Below are positions 1-11,781 of a stretch of DNA of 64,000 nucleotides, one piece after another. The DNA lies in the NCBI GenBank assembly GCA_036346405.1, contig CM070546.1:94920955-94984954 (forward strand), given 5' to 3'. Positions within the stretch are counted from its first letter, which is position 1. Every line of letters starts with the position of its first letter. The stretch comes from Phyllostachys edulis (lineage: Eukaryota > Streptophyta > Magnoliopsida > Poales > Poaceae). A program made the position numbers and the translations under genes. The notes beneath the pieces were generated by a model. That model searched no databases. It saw only the letters and a program-made list of their open reading frames with translations, and was not told the DNA's origin.

Positions 1-560
1 CCTCTCTGCATGTGGTTATGCCCACTAGAAGGAACTTCCTAGTGTCGACTCGTTACTCACTTTTGCTACCAATACAAAGAGCTCGGGTTCAATAAAATAT
101 GGTCGAAATATTTTCAAAGCCAGCTCTTTTTCACATTAGTTTATTTCTTCACTTACTTTGAAAAATACTCTAAGCAGAGTGCACTTTTTGAGATTTATTC
201 AGCTGCTTTTAGTGTACTCGGTCTGTTCCAACTAGTCGGAGGAAGAAACACATCTAGTCGAAGTCTTTCCTCTCTGCATGTGGTCCTGCCCACTAGAAGG
301 ATCTTCCTAGCGTTGTTCATTTTCCTACTCTTGCTACCAGGACAGACCTATCGAGTCCACCGAAAAAGGTCGAACAAAATTTTAAAGTCCTCTAGACGTT
401 TGTCTAACTCAAGTTGCCGTTCTCGATTTGATTAATCTAGTCGGAGATGGTAACATCTCCTAGTCGAAGTTTTTCCTCTCTGCACGTGGTCCTGCCCACT
501 AGAAGGAACTTCCTAGCGTCAATTCGTTCCTACTCTTTCGACCAGTGCATGACATTCGTG
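1..560 (+). repeat. Triplicated tail repeat of the Tat element (copy 1)
   Basis: Three imperfect units begin near 1, 270 and 476. Each starts with CCTCTCTGCA(T/C)GTGGT, continues with CCCACTAGAAGG and contains the short palindrome GGAACTTCC (decayed to GGATCTTCC in the middle unit). The spacing is about 270 and 206 bp. The same triplication appears in reverse at about 48700-49230 in the complete copy. It lies between the end of pol and the 3' end of the antisense gene. No coding sequence is apparent; the role is unknown. Confidence 0.75.
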
Positions 561-816
561 ATCAAAAACTACAAGTTAACCAAACCTCTCTGTTTTCAAA
601 ACCCTCTTCACACTATTTACTTAGTTTATCTAAACAAACTAAGCAAATAGTCGGGGGCTAGGATAAAGTTATTAATTTGACTTTGATTCTTAGTCTTTCT
701 TTCATCAATTATCTTTTGAGTTACTAACTACTCGACAAGATGATTTGCAGAAAACAGGATGGATTATATATATATTACATCAACAAAAGCTTGTTTTCAC
801 AGGTTTTCATTACAAG

Positions 817-3800
817 CTACTCTGAAGAAGGAGATCCCAGTTGCATCTCCTCCGAGACCTTCCTGCCGACTGGCTGCATTTCTTCAATCAAACGACTTGC
901 TTCTGCCTCAGGGCAGTCGAAGTCGACTTCGATTAGTTGCACATTAAGGCTGGGGTCATGAGATTTAAGTTTTGCTAAAGCATAACTTATTGCACCTTCG
1001 ACCGCCTCCTTTATTGAGTCATCTTGGTTGGCCTTCAAAGTAGTCACCAGCTCTCACAAAGTCCCGACTTGTTCTCCAATAGTACTTATGTGAGCAGCTA
1101 TCGTGTCTTCTTGAGGAGTTTATCTCTCACCACGTAGCTCACCAAGTATATTGTTCAGGAGCAAGATGTTTTCTTGAAGATTAATCTTCGTCGACTTCAT
1201 ATCCTCTTGGTTTTGAGTCGAAGCCTCGCGGAGTTGTTTATTTTCGGCTACTTGCTCTGAAAAAGGGTGAGACTGATCAAGCAAAAATAACTCCTAAAAG
1301 AGGGAAGAACTTGATCACAGGTAAAGAAGTCCTTACCTGCTAGTCGAGAATCTAATTTCTCGATTTCATCATTATGGGAAACAATGGTCTTTTCATACCG
1401 CTCCTCCCATAATTTAATATTCTTTGCGTTTTCTTTAGCAATGCGGATGGTCTCGTTAAAGATCATGGTTTTTTCTTGATCCTTAGTTTCGAGCCTTCCC
1501 AGTTCGAGCTCAATTTCTAAAAAGAAATGAGAGTTAGAAAAGGAAAAGAACTCGTAAAGTACTACAGGTAAAGAATTGCTTACCTGCTCGCCGAGATCTT
1601 AATCTCTCAATCTCTTGATCTTTATATCTGGCAATGCAAGAAATCTCGTGAACAACCAAAGTTTTATCTTTGACTTCAATTTGGAGCCTTCTCATTTTGT
1701 CTTCTTTTTCTGAAAAGAAGCAAGAGTTAAAAAGGTAAAGATCAACAACATAAGTAGTCTTAAGTTCAGCACTTACTGTTTATCACTTCCTACAAGTTTT
1801 GAGCTGCAGAGTTGGTCTCCTGGAGTTTCTTCAAGAGGTCTTCTTTTTCTTCCCTTAGCTTTTTCGTCTCGGCTTTTTCATAATCGAGCGAGTCAGCCAG
1901 GGTATTTTTATCACTTTTTAACCTATAAAGGTTAAGAATGGACATGAGCACTAACCAGGTGGTCGTAAGTTCATCTACAACCATTGATCTAGTCGTAAGT
2001 TCTTCTACGACAAACTACTGGTCGTAAGTTTTTCTATGACCAGCACCTAGTCGTGAGTTTTTCCACGACAAACCCAATAAGCACTGTATAAGTAGTCAAA
2101 CCAAAAACGACTATGAGTAACAGTGACTTACCACCTCTCTGCCTGTTCGCAGAGTTCCGCTTTCTCCTGTCGCAGCTCTACAAGTTGTCGGTGATATTCA
2201 CCAACAGTAGCAATTTGTTACAGAGCTTTCTGCAAGAAGGACAGTAAGAAACAAGGAAACACCACACATATAAGTATCCTTAAAATACGTACATTCATGG
2301 TCGTCCGAGCAAACATTGAGAAAACCATCGATGGATTCTTCAGCTTATCTATTTTCGCGATACGGTCCCACCAAATCTTCTCAAGACGCTCGTTATCGAA
2401 AATTTCCCCTCTATTAGGGATATCCTTGGGATGAAGGACTTGATCGCGGGATCTAATGGCAGAAGACTCCACGATGGAAGCAGGGCCAAAGAAATCAGAG
2501 CAGAAGTTGAAGTACTCCTCTTTTTCTGATTATGTAGCATCAGCCTCTTCTTGAGGGCCAGGGGGAACGTTTACCACGACTTCCTTCCCGGCACGGTGAT
2601 CAGATGCACCACCACCTTGGCTAGAGGTTCCTACCGTTGCCTTTGCTATCTCCACCTCTGTCTCCATGACCACCTCAGTGGTCGTAGTAGCCACCTCAGT
2701 AGTCATAGTAACCACTTCAGGAGCCACGACTTCCTCCACCACCCGAGCAGTGGATGATCCTTTAATCACTTCCACTATCAACTCTCCATCCGCTGGAGAA
2801 GTGACAATGGGCTTCTCAACAGAAGCGTTCTCGGGGGCTGAAGGAGTTGGGTTAAGATCAACAAAAGGAAAGCATATTAAGTTGTGAATAGCAAAAGGTA
2901 AAAGCTATCCTTACACTTTAGTGTTTCTCACATAGCTCTGCACTCTGGATCTAACCAGGAACTTAGGAGTCACCTTCCTAACGGAAGATTTCTTTAACTT
3001 CTTCTCTACGACCACGTCTGGTCGGAGTTCAAGTTGAAGGATAGGTTTAGCCACGACCACGTCTGGTCGTGGATCTTGAACAGGAGCCACCTCTCGGCTC
3101 TCCTGACTCTCCGAATGGCCAAGACCAGTCTCGACCACTCCAAAAGCTGCACTTCCCTCAACTGCAGGTTCTGTTAGCACAGCATTTTCCTTCACAAAAG
3201 ACATAAAGTCCTTCTAGTTCTCCTTTTCCAATTGCTTAATTAAGCCAGGAGACAGAAACTGCGAAAGTATTCTTGTCATAATAGAAGGGTACCTTGGCCT
3301 TGCAGGTTTTGCGCTTAAGAGGTTCAGCTACTTCGACCTCCTCAACTTCAGCTGCTTCAACCTCCTTGGCTTCAGTTACAGCCATATCTACAACAGATTT
3401 TGCAGAGGATCTAGTTGAAATAAAAGAACTTGAGCTTGCACTGCCCTTATCGGCGACTTTCACGAGTCGACGCTTCTTAGACGGAGGAGCCGGACTTTTC
3501 TCCGTCACCATCCCTGCGCCAATGGTTATCAATGCGACCTCTTGGTCGTCCTGACGGTTTTCCATCCCTACTTTCTGAAGAAAATAGAAAAAGAAGAATT
3601 ACTAACCAGTCATAAGAATTTCTACGACCAGTATCTAATCGTAAGTTTTTCTACGACATTTCCATGATCGTAAGTTTTTCTACGATCACTACCTAGTCGT
3701 AAGTTCTTCTACGACAACCAAGCAGTTGTAAGTCTTTCTACGACTACGAAGTTTTAAGGATAAAATCAACACTTGATTACCTTCAGGCGTCTCATCTTCT

Positions 3801-4715
3801 CCTTTGCGGATACAACTACAAGGATTTGAGTAGCCACCACCCTGGATGGCGGAGATTTCTCACAAACAAGTTTGACTCGAACATCAATCTCTGCTTGTGA
3901 AAGATCTGTGCAAATAGATAAGACATTCATTAGACCACTTTGAAGAAGACCAAACCGAGAGCTAAGTCGAAGATTCACTTACCCTCCTTATAGTCTCTGG
4001 TCGGGTCTTGTGGCCATGTATACCTCCACATAGGAGGTACTCGTTTCTTCAAAGGGCTGATGCGACGTGTAATGAAATCCTTCACCACATGCCATCCGGT
4101 AAGCCCCTCTTCCTTCAAATCCTTGATAGCTTGAATATAGGGGGCAATCTGGCTAAGATCCTTGGGAATAAAATCCCAGAAAGGAATCTTCTCGGCAGCC
4201 TTCCCCACAAAAGAGAGGCTGTCATCTTGGGTGATTTTTCAGTAAAACCACTTCTTCCTCCATCCCGGCCATGAAGAATGGGTGAACATCTGAATGTACT
4301 CCTTCGACTTCCCGTCATGGAGCTTCAGACCACAACTCCCAGCAATTCCAGTTTGTCGAGCCATTCCATAATAATATTGGAAGAGCTCGAGGTCCGCTGG
4401 AATTTCTAGGTATGCCTCGCACAAGTACACGAATACACTTAATATTGTAATGGAATTGGGACCAAGGTTTACCAATTCCACCCCAAAGTTCTCGAGTACG
4501 AGCGTAAGAAAAGGGTGAGTAGGCAATCGAAGGCCACACTCACAATACACCTGGAAGACGGGGATTTGCCCAAACTCCCCCGATGGCCAATGCTGCCTAG
4601 CGGCCGCAATCCAGTTAACAAGAACCTTCTCTGAAATCTTCCCGACGGCAACCAAAGCTTGAATCTTCACCGCATCCATCTCCGACTCGGCCCATTCAGA
4701 AATGGTTCCGGCCAT
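817..4715 (-). pseudogene. Antisense Transposase_28-type gene of Tat copy 1 (multi-exon, broken)
   Basis: This gene is encoded on the antisense strand of the retrotransposon. The start codon is at 4713-4715 (MAGTISEWAESEMD...), about 145 bp downstream of a TATA box. The first exon (3983-4715) encodes a conserved globular region, including CECGLRLPTHPF and GWHVVKDFITRRISPLKKR, that resembles the 'putative gypsy type transposon' family (Pfam Transposase_28). Later exons are bounded by GT/AG signals: about 3781-3905, 2915-3574, 2293-2837, 2132-2230, a stretch near 1790-1920, two coiled-coil exons (1584-1709 and 1337-1516) and a last exon (817-1256). The C-terminal exons are Glu/Lys-rich and coiled-coil-like. 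An in-frame TGA interrupts exon 1 near 4246, where the other copy has Trp. The function of this family is unknown; binding to element RNA or DNA is only a guess. Confidence 0.72.
3601..3745. repeat. Cluster of palindromic GTCGTAAG/TACGAC repeats (intron, copy 1)
   Basis: About five tandem units of 25-30 bp, each able to fold as GTCGTAAGTT-CTTC-TACGAC (short stem, T/C-rich loop). The cluster sits in an intron of the antisense gene. Further units occur at about 1965-2065 (another intron) and at 5091-5130 and 5410-5560, the last inside the LTR. The complete copy has the same units in its introns and LTRs. Confidence 0.7.
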
Positions 4716-4857
4716 CCCTCTCAGAAAGGGAAGGATTTGGATTGGGGAAGGTCTTAAGAGAAAGCTTGATCTGGTCGGCGGCGGAGAAAGCAAGAACTCG
4801 ATGAACAGCGGGAGCGATTTGGGAGAAAGTAAAAACCCGAATCTCATCCCTGGTAAG

Positions 4858-4865
4858 TATTTATA
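4858..4865 (-). promoter_or_regulatory. TATA box of the antisense gene (Tat copy 1)
   Basis: Read on the minus strand this is TATAAATA, about 145 bp before the ATG at 4715. The second Tat copy has TATAAATT at nearly the same distance from its start codon, so the element appears to be conserved. Confidence 0.6.
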
Positions 4866-5294
4866 ACTGCGTGCCTGAGTAAAAGACGTGGCAATCCAAG
4901 GGTTACCACCGCTTCGGGAACTGCTCCAACGGACAGGCCTGTGAGAGTCGATTATGATTCTCTAGTTTGTTTGTTCAAGAAAATCAGGTTTGTCTTTGCA
5001 CCTTAAGCAAAATTACTTCCTTGACCAAGTCTTTCTAGTCAAATGAAATATCAATCGGAAAAGTTTTACTTCCGATCACCATACTACGATCACTTCGTAG
5101 TCGTAAGGTTCTCTTTGACTACCTGGTATTCGTAAGATTTCCAATAGCTTTCTTGGCCAAGTATATTTCTGGTCAAAATGATGTACAAGTGTCGAAGAGT
5201 TTTTCCCTCGACCATTGTTCTATAACCCTCTCGTGGTCATAAGACCATCTACGATTTCTTCCCCAAGTAAGTTACTTTCACTTGAAGTCATAGA
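4866..5294. other. Promoter-side spacer of Tat copy 1
   Basis: This lies between the antisense gene and the 3' LTR. It holds Tat-specific palindromic repeat units (around 5091-5130) and the polypurine-tract side of the LTR. The tract itself is degraded here compared with copy 2. No gene is seen. Confidence 0.5.
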
Positions 5295-6095
5295 TGGCGA
5301 GGATCTAATAATCCTCATTTTATCATTTATCTATAATTCTTATTATGGGTAAATATGATGTCATATGGTCCCTGAGTATACCCCCATATATTTACAAGGG
5401 AGAAGCCAACCAGGTGGTCGTAAGTTCTTCTACGACCACCCCCATAGTCATAAGTCCTGCTACGACTATCTCATGGTCGTAAGTTCTTCCACAATCACTA
5501 TCCAGTCGTAAGTTATTCTACGACTACCTTATGGTCGTAAGCTCTTCTACGACCGTGTCACCATCTGACCACCCTATGATCAATGTAACCTCTGATTTGA
5601 GTGGGTCCAATTGATTGGGGAATTCAAGCGATCAATATCTTTGTTATTCTCTGAGTAACAAACACATAAATAATACTTCATTATCTCGATAAGTAATCGC
5701 TGAGACAAAGACGGAGGAGTTAATACCCCGGTGATTACTACAAACATGCGCCCATTATAGGAACTGATGAGGCGCCACTTCACCTAGAGAAACGGCCACT
5801 CCTTCACCGACTATATAAAGGTGGAGGTCAGAGAGGAATGGAGGGGACAACAGAGAATGAGATAGAAGGCAATCCAGAAGATAGACACTATCCTCTGTAA
5901 TAGTATTTGTCTTTCTCCTAATTGTAGAAAATACACTCAATACCATACACACACAGGAGTAGGGTTGTTATTCTCTCTGTAGAAGGCTTGAACCTGTATT
6001 AAAATCCCCGTGTCAATCTCTCTGCGTGATTTCATTCTTTGAGACCCCCCTGAATCAAACAATCTTTACGTAAGATCGGTTCTAAAACACCGACA
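5295..6095 (+). repeat. 3' LTR of Tat copy 1
   Basis: An 801-bp LTR starting TGGCGAGGATC and ending ACCGACA, homologous over its full length to the 819-bp LTRs of copy 2 (reverse-complemented there). A TATA box (TATATAAA, 5812-5819) follows several palindromic GTCGTAAG units (5410-5560). The first three bases are TGG instead of the TGA of copy 2, a small decay. Confidence 0.85.
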
Positions 6096-6716
6096 AGTCC
6101 TTACTACAAAATTGCAAAATCGGATGTGCATTGTGCTTAGTCCGTACTTCAAAATTGCAAAATTGGCACTAAATGGAGGATTTCGAAATTGGCATTGTTG
6201 TGCATGTTCATTGTGCATTTGTTTATGTACTGCATGTGCATTATGCATTTGTTTATGTTTGATTACATCGTGTCAGACTGTTAGTGATCTATTAAATTTT
6301 ATCACATCATCCATGTATTGCTACTACTCATTTGGATAGAATCATAAAATGCTCTCCATGTAGATATGCTTAGAGACTTGTGTGCTTTAGTTGTTAGATA
6401 AAAGAGAAGATTATTCTTTCTTAAATGTCTAATTATTTATGTGAAGCTTTGTGCAAGTTAAGGATGATGACACCATATCTCGCTTCCAAGCAATGAAGGA
6501 ACGTCGAGTTAGATTGTAATTTTCTTAATTATTTTGTAATTTTTTAAATTATTTGACATGTTGTCTCTGGTGAGAACAATTTGTAATTTGTTTTTTTATA
6601 TTATAAACATTTATGTTTTACATTGGACAACATGTTTATTAACTTCAAATAGTCATCCAGAAAATCTTGGATTCGCCACTGTACCCAAGCACCATGTCTC
6701 CTCTACCTCCGACTTG
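6096..6716. other. AT-rich unassigned DNA between Tat copy 1 and the LTR cluster
   Basis: There is no convincing long ORF. Two short imperfect direct repeats are visible: CAAAATTGCAAAAT near 6108 and 6153, and GTGCATTTGTTTATGT near 6212 and 6245. A short open stretch ending MKERRVRL-stop near 6515 looks like the tail of a gene or transposon ORF, but no upstream part is found. The last 60 bp turn GC-rich and may be host sequence. Confidence 0.4.
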
Positions 6717-6721
6717 CCTCC

Positions 6722-9700
6722 TGTAACATTCTAATTTTTTGAGTTTTCAAAAATCTTTTGTGCAGAATAGGTCCTGAAAAGTTTCACCAATTTTCCTTGG
6801 TTTAATAAATCTTAATGGGGCAAATATGTTAGTTGGGTTTCTTGTGTTCCAAGGTATTTTCTAGAATTTTCTTGGATTTTTCTGGGTTTGTTTGGTATTT
6901 ATTTTTGGCTCAATTGAATTTTCAGCCTTTTCTTTAATTCAAAAATCAATTCTAATTCCTTTTATCTTCATGGGCAAAATTGGCTCAGCCTACTCACTCT
7001 CTTTTTCTCTCCTCGGGCTGCGAGCCCAATTCTTTGACCTAGCCCCGCCACACTCCAACCTGGCCCAACTACCCCGCTGAAAATATAGCGTGCCCGCACC
7101 ATAGCCGGCCCAACCGCGACGCCACTACCCTGACCAACCTGGCAGCCGCCACTGCCACTGCAACCACACGCGCCACGGACTTCACTATAGCTGCTCTCGG
7201 TGTCCATGCCGGCCACACCTCCCGAGGCCATAAACAGCGCCGCCCCTGCGCATCTACTCCACCTTGTCTCATTGCCTCCATGCCCTAGCCAACGCCGCCT
7301 GGGATGCCACCATTTGTTGTCACCGTCTTTGTCTTCCTTGCGTCCGTCCATGCCTGCGATGGCCGAAACTTCTTCATCGCGTTCCCCATCGCCTCGGTTA
7401 TTCTCTCGAGAGTCCTCTCATGTCATCTCGTGTTCCACCTCTAGATCTACCCATCCCATCTCGTGATTCTAAGTTTTGTTCAACGTGCGTAGAGATCAAG
7501 CTGTTTCTCCCTACTCCAGCTGCGGCCCCTTCGCCGCCCTATTCCACCTCTCTAGTTACAAATAATTTTATGGAATTTTATAGGAATTTTTAGAATTTAT
7601 TTGCTATTTATTTGAGCTCGGTTTTATTTAATTCAATTTCCTAAATTCGGAAATCCTTTAAATCCGGATTTTCTCTTTTGGGCTGAATTCTTTTTCTTTC
7701 GTGCCATTTTCTTTTTCCACGTGAGCCGGCCTAGCCATTTGCACCTGACCCATTCCCTTTTCACTCTCGCTTTGGCCCAACCCACAGCCCACCTTCTTCT
7801 TTTCGCCAAGCCGCCAGTCCAACCACACGCTCGCCAGCGTGAGGCCCAGCCGAGCACAGCCTAAACCAGCACCTTGCTCCTTCCACTACCTAGCAGGTCC
7901 GCCATGTTAGTGAGTGAGGCCGCCTGTGTTTGCTTCCTCCCCGCTCTGGACTCTTTGCACTATGTTCGTGTCCAACTCGCCGCCGGCTTCAACCCGGATT
8001 CCCCCATCCCAGCCTTATTTAAGTGTAGCCGTCGCGTCAAAATCTTCACACCATTTCCCTCGTCCAAAGCCCCAAGGTTTTGTCGCCAATTGCACAGTTT
8101 TTTTGTTGGTTGAAGCTCGGAAAGCCGCCACCTTCAAACCCTTTCTTCGCTGGTTTTCCTCACAGTCGAAGCTCATCCGCCCGTGCCATCTTTACCGTTG
8201 AGTTCGCGTCTCCGCATTCTACGTGGTGCTTCCATCCCCTTGGCCTTAACGTCACCGAGCCACTGTAGCCCCTTTTCTCTCCAAGTCCAGCCGCCGCCGC
8301 CTCCACCATCGATCTCTTCCTCTGGTGAATCCCTTGCCTATCCAAGAGCGTCATCTCATGTCCCTTGTTGTTCTCTTCTGACCCCCTCCCTCCTTTTTGT
8401 CTCTCCGTCGCTGAGCCACACACCCGAAGCCGACCATCCGCCACCGTCGACATTGCCACCTCCTCACCAACGCTCTCACCGTGCCGTCGCCACCCAAGGG
8501 ACCACCGTGTTGTAGGGAACCCATTTTTGCCCTTGGTAGGAGCTCTCTCGCTACCGCTCGCCGCCGCCGCCGTCGCTTACTTTGTTCCTCCTTCGGTTCC
8601 TCTCTCCTCCACCGAAGTAGCCACCTCAGCCGCCACCCCTGCGTTGCCGTTTGCGTGTCGTCCAGTCAGCAGCCCGCATGTCACCTTTGTGCAGCCAGTC
8701 CACCATACACATGAGCCACTTTGTGCACTTGGTCCATAAACCAAGGGTCGACCCGTCAGCCTCTCAATCCTTTTTCTCGATTTTCTTTTATTCAGAAATT
8801 TAGAAAAAATCTTGTGGGACCCACCTGTTAGCCCGTAGAAATTTTCTTTAATTAAATCTGAAGGAATATTCCAGGAATATTCTTTCTTATCTCTCTTTTT
8901 CTTTTCCGGCAAATCTTTCGAGAGTCCGTTCTCCTTCGTCCGAACTCCGATTTAGTCTGTCGAAATTCCTAAATTCATATAAAATCGAGCTCTTTCTTTT
9001 AGAGTTGGTTTTTCTGTTTTTGGTTTTTACTTGAATTTATTTTGGATTTATTTGTGCTTCACCTGTTATTTTCTCTCTCGTTAGACGATCTATTTCAAGG
9101 AGCAGGAGCAGAAGCAAACTTTGAAGATCCAAGTGTGATAACTGAGCAAAGCCAAGGCAAGTTGTGGTCCTTTGATCATATTGAACCTATAATTTCAAAA
9201 GTATCTTGTTTGATATCAAATTGCATGCTATCTTTATATCAGCTGTTTTCGGGAATAATTAATCACCTATTTGTCACTACGCCTCTATTAATTATTTGAA
9301 TACCATGAATCATTTGTCACCATAGGATGGTCAATATTAGTTGGACATATTTGTATCACCAACATGGGTATCGTAGAGATGCTTAGTCATGCTTAGTTAC
9401 GATGGGCTCATGATCACATGTTCAATAATGTTAAATTTGACTTAATGATATATGGAATTATGGTGCGATGCCATCGTTGTGCAAATATGGTGTGATATAA
9501 CTTTTGTGTTGATTGTGGTGTGATGCCATTGTTATAAAATTGTGTGCCATGACAGGGATTGTCATTAGTTTGGGTGAACAAAATGACTTGTACCCTGGCG
9601 GGTGATCGTGCAATAGAGGGGGGGGGTGCGTGAAGCACATTATTTTAGATGAGGTAGTCTTGCTTGAGTAACTTGTCAAGGACTTAATCTTGTGCGCCAT

Positions 9701-10745
9701 TGAACTGGGCTATACCGTATAACCACATGTCCAGTATGTGATGGATTTGGCTAATTAATTAGCAATGTTTTAATTATAGTTCTGTTTTTGGAAGCGTGAA
9801 TTCCTAGATGGATATTCACAATGGCGCAAGAGGGGCCCTATCTGGTTGTGATGACATTCAGTGTTGAAATCTTAGCAGGCAGAACTGAGTTGAGAAGGAG
9901 CTTTGTAAAGACCTTGTGATAATCACTTAGTTGCACACCTTTGGAAGTGTGCGTATGAGCATTATAAGTTGATTTATCTCTTGTAGGTAAAGTTGCACAA
10001 TCTCTGTAGAGTTAAAACTATTTAAATAGTTGTGTCTGAGGTAATGGACATGCTTGAGGATTTCACACGAGAGGTAGGGTTTCTTTATTAAAATGTGTTA
10101 GAGTGTGAATGGAAGATTCACTAGTGAATGTGATGTTCACGTGGTAGATGGGATATTCACTTGTTGGTTTAGTTGGTAGGTGAGCGGGAAGTTCACTAGT
10201 TGTTTCAAAACAATTGTTTATTTACTATTCTTGTCAATTACGTATTTCAATCTATTGAATGTATTTATTGTCAATATTGCTTTCTACAAAAGAACCATAC
10301 AGCTAATCCTTTGTTCATGCCTTGCATGAATATTAATCGCATAATGTTTCCCTATGAATTGTTGAGTACTTTATGTACTCGCGGCTTTAAACTTTGCTGC
10401 TTAGTTGAAGATCATCAAGCTGCTCAAGAGTTCTACGAAGAGGAGTTTTGTGAAGACTTTGCGATGTGTTCTCCACTCGATTACATGTAGGCATGTTGAT
10501 GGGCCTTTCCAAAATTTTTCATTCCGCTGCAAGAGTTTATTTGTTTCTTCAGCCCTACGAGGCAAGTTAAGTAAACGTTAACCATAAGGCCTAGTTATTA
10601 ATGCTACTTGTTATTTTGAGATCTTTTTAGTTAAATCGATAAATGGATGGTATTTCATCGATGTTTTCTATGTGAGCTAGCTACTGATCTGGGACTAGTT
10701 CAGAATGCAAAGAGGGTTCCAGATGTGTAAATCCTAATCCCGACA
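6722..10745 (+). repeat. Tekay/Del-type Gypsy LTR (complete, plus orientation)
   Basis: The segment begins TGTAACATTC and ends CCCGACA, as Tekay-type grass LTRs do. It shares the conserved order seen in the other LTRs here: a GC-rich block (about 7050-8750), a (C/T)-rich stretch, GGCAAGTT(G/A)TG...TTTGATCATATTG near 9155, the sequence around AAAGTTGCACAATCTCTG near 9988, and GAGTACTTTATGTACTC near 10363. The many ORFs inside the GC block show no family resemblance and overlap in several frames, so I treat them as non-coding. The LTR is flanked on the left by CCTCC (6717-6721); CCTCC recurs only after the next LTR end, at 17840. Confidence 0.75.
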
Positions 10746-11781
10746 TCTGCCGTGGTCGCTATCGCCGGCAAGCCATCGGGCTCAGAGCATCGCCGCAGAC
10801 GCCAGTGCCACATCAGCTGCCACGTAGCCAACACGTTGTCACCTTGTCCTATGTAGCCGCCACCTCAGTGTTCTGCCCGCATCTTGTCCTCGTGTCTGCC
10901 TTGTCAACGCCACCAGCCACTACCTATATCGTACCGTAAACCCAAAACCGTGTGGACTTACTTAGTCCACCATGAGCCGAGCCACTTACTTGTGGACCCC
11001 ACCTGTTGGTGCTCTATGTCATAGATCCAGTTCGCCGTGAACCATAACCCTAGTCCGTGGACATGGTCCATAGACCAGTGGCCCACATGTTAGCCTTTCT
11101 CCTTTTCTTGGAGTTATTTTAATTCCCAGATTTTTTTTATCCAGTGGGTCCCACAGGTCATCCTCTCCACCATTTTCCAAAAATCCTGAAAATAAATATT
11201 CCAAGAATATTCTTTCAGTCCCACTTGTCAGTAACTCACAATATCTCTCCTCTATTAATTTCTTGATTTTCTCTCCCGATCAAACTTCGGAGAGCTCGTT
11301 CTAACTCGTACAAACTCCGATTGAACCCATTAAAGTTTGTAAATTAATCTAAAATCAAGCCCTACCTTCCAATACCAACCAATTTCAATTTAGAGTTTTT
11401 TATTTGTCATTTTGAAAAAAAATGTATTTGTGTTTTCTCTCTCATTAGACATTGATGATCCGGAATCATCCGAAGGAACTGAAGGTCAAGGAAGTCGAAG
11501 ACCGATGATAAAAGAATAACAGCATTGCTATAGTAAGGCAAGTTATGCTTTGATCATATTGCACCCAGTTTTACAAAATTACTTTGATTCAAATTATTGC
11601 ATGCTAATTCAATTATCAAATGTTTTACTATTTTGGGATTAGCTATGCAAACTATTTGATTTATAACTTCCTTGAGAATTGTATTGCCGTGATCATTATC
11701 ACCCTAGTTTGGTTAAGTACTAGTTAGTATTATCATAGAACCAACGTGTGTTGGTTAGACACGATTAGTATGCTTAGCCTT

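Larger units (their letters stand above)
1..6095 (+). mobile_element. Tat-lineage Ty3/Gypsy retrotransposon, copy 1 (3' part only)
   Basis: This is the 3' portion of a Gypsy-type LTR retrotransposon whose sense strand is plus. Its gag-pol would lie to the left of the window. What is visible is a triplicated tail repeat (1-560), an antisense multi-exon gene (817-4715) and the 3' LTR (5295-6095). The order matches the complete copy at 42332-56486 read in the opposite direction, including tail repeat, exon layout, palindromic intron repeats and LTR. Tat-lineage elements (Retand, Grande, Ogre types) are known for extra, often antisense, ORFs between pol and the 3' LTR. Both copies carry stops and indels, so copy 1 is probably not autonomous. 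The lineage is inferred from the companion copy's archaeal-type RNase H domain. Confidence 0.85.

Noticed and set aside
3601..3745. Regular short repeats considered as a CRISPR-like array
   Set aside because: Units are palindromic, unequal, without unique spacers, and occur in introns of a plant retroelement.
7200..8739. Several overlapping ORFs of 60-125 codons in the GC-rich part of the LTR
   Set aside because: They overlap in multiple frames, are Pro/Ser/Arg-rich without domains, and lie inside an LTR whose homologues have non-matching ORFs.
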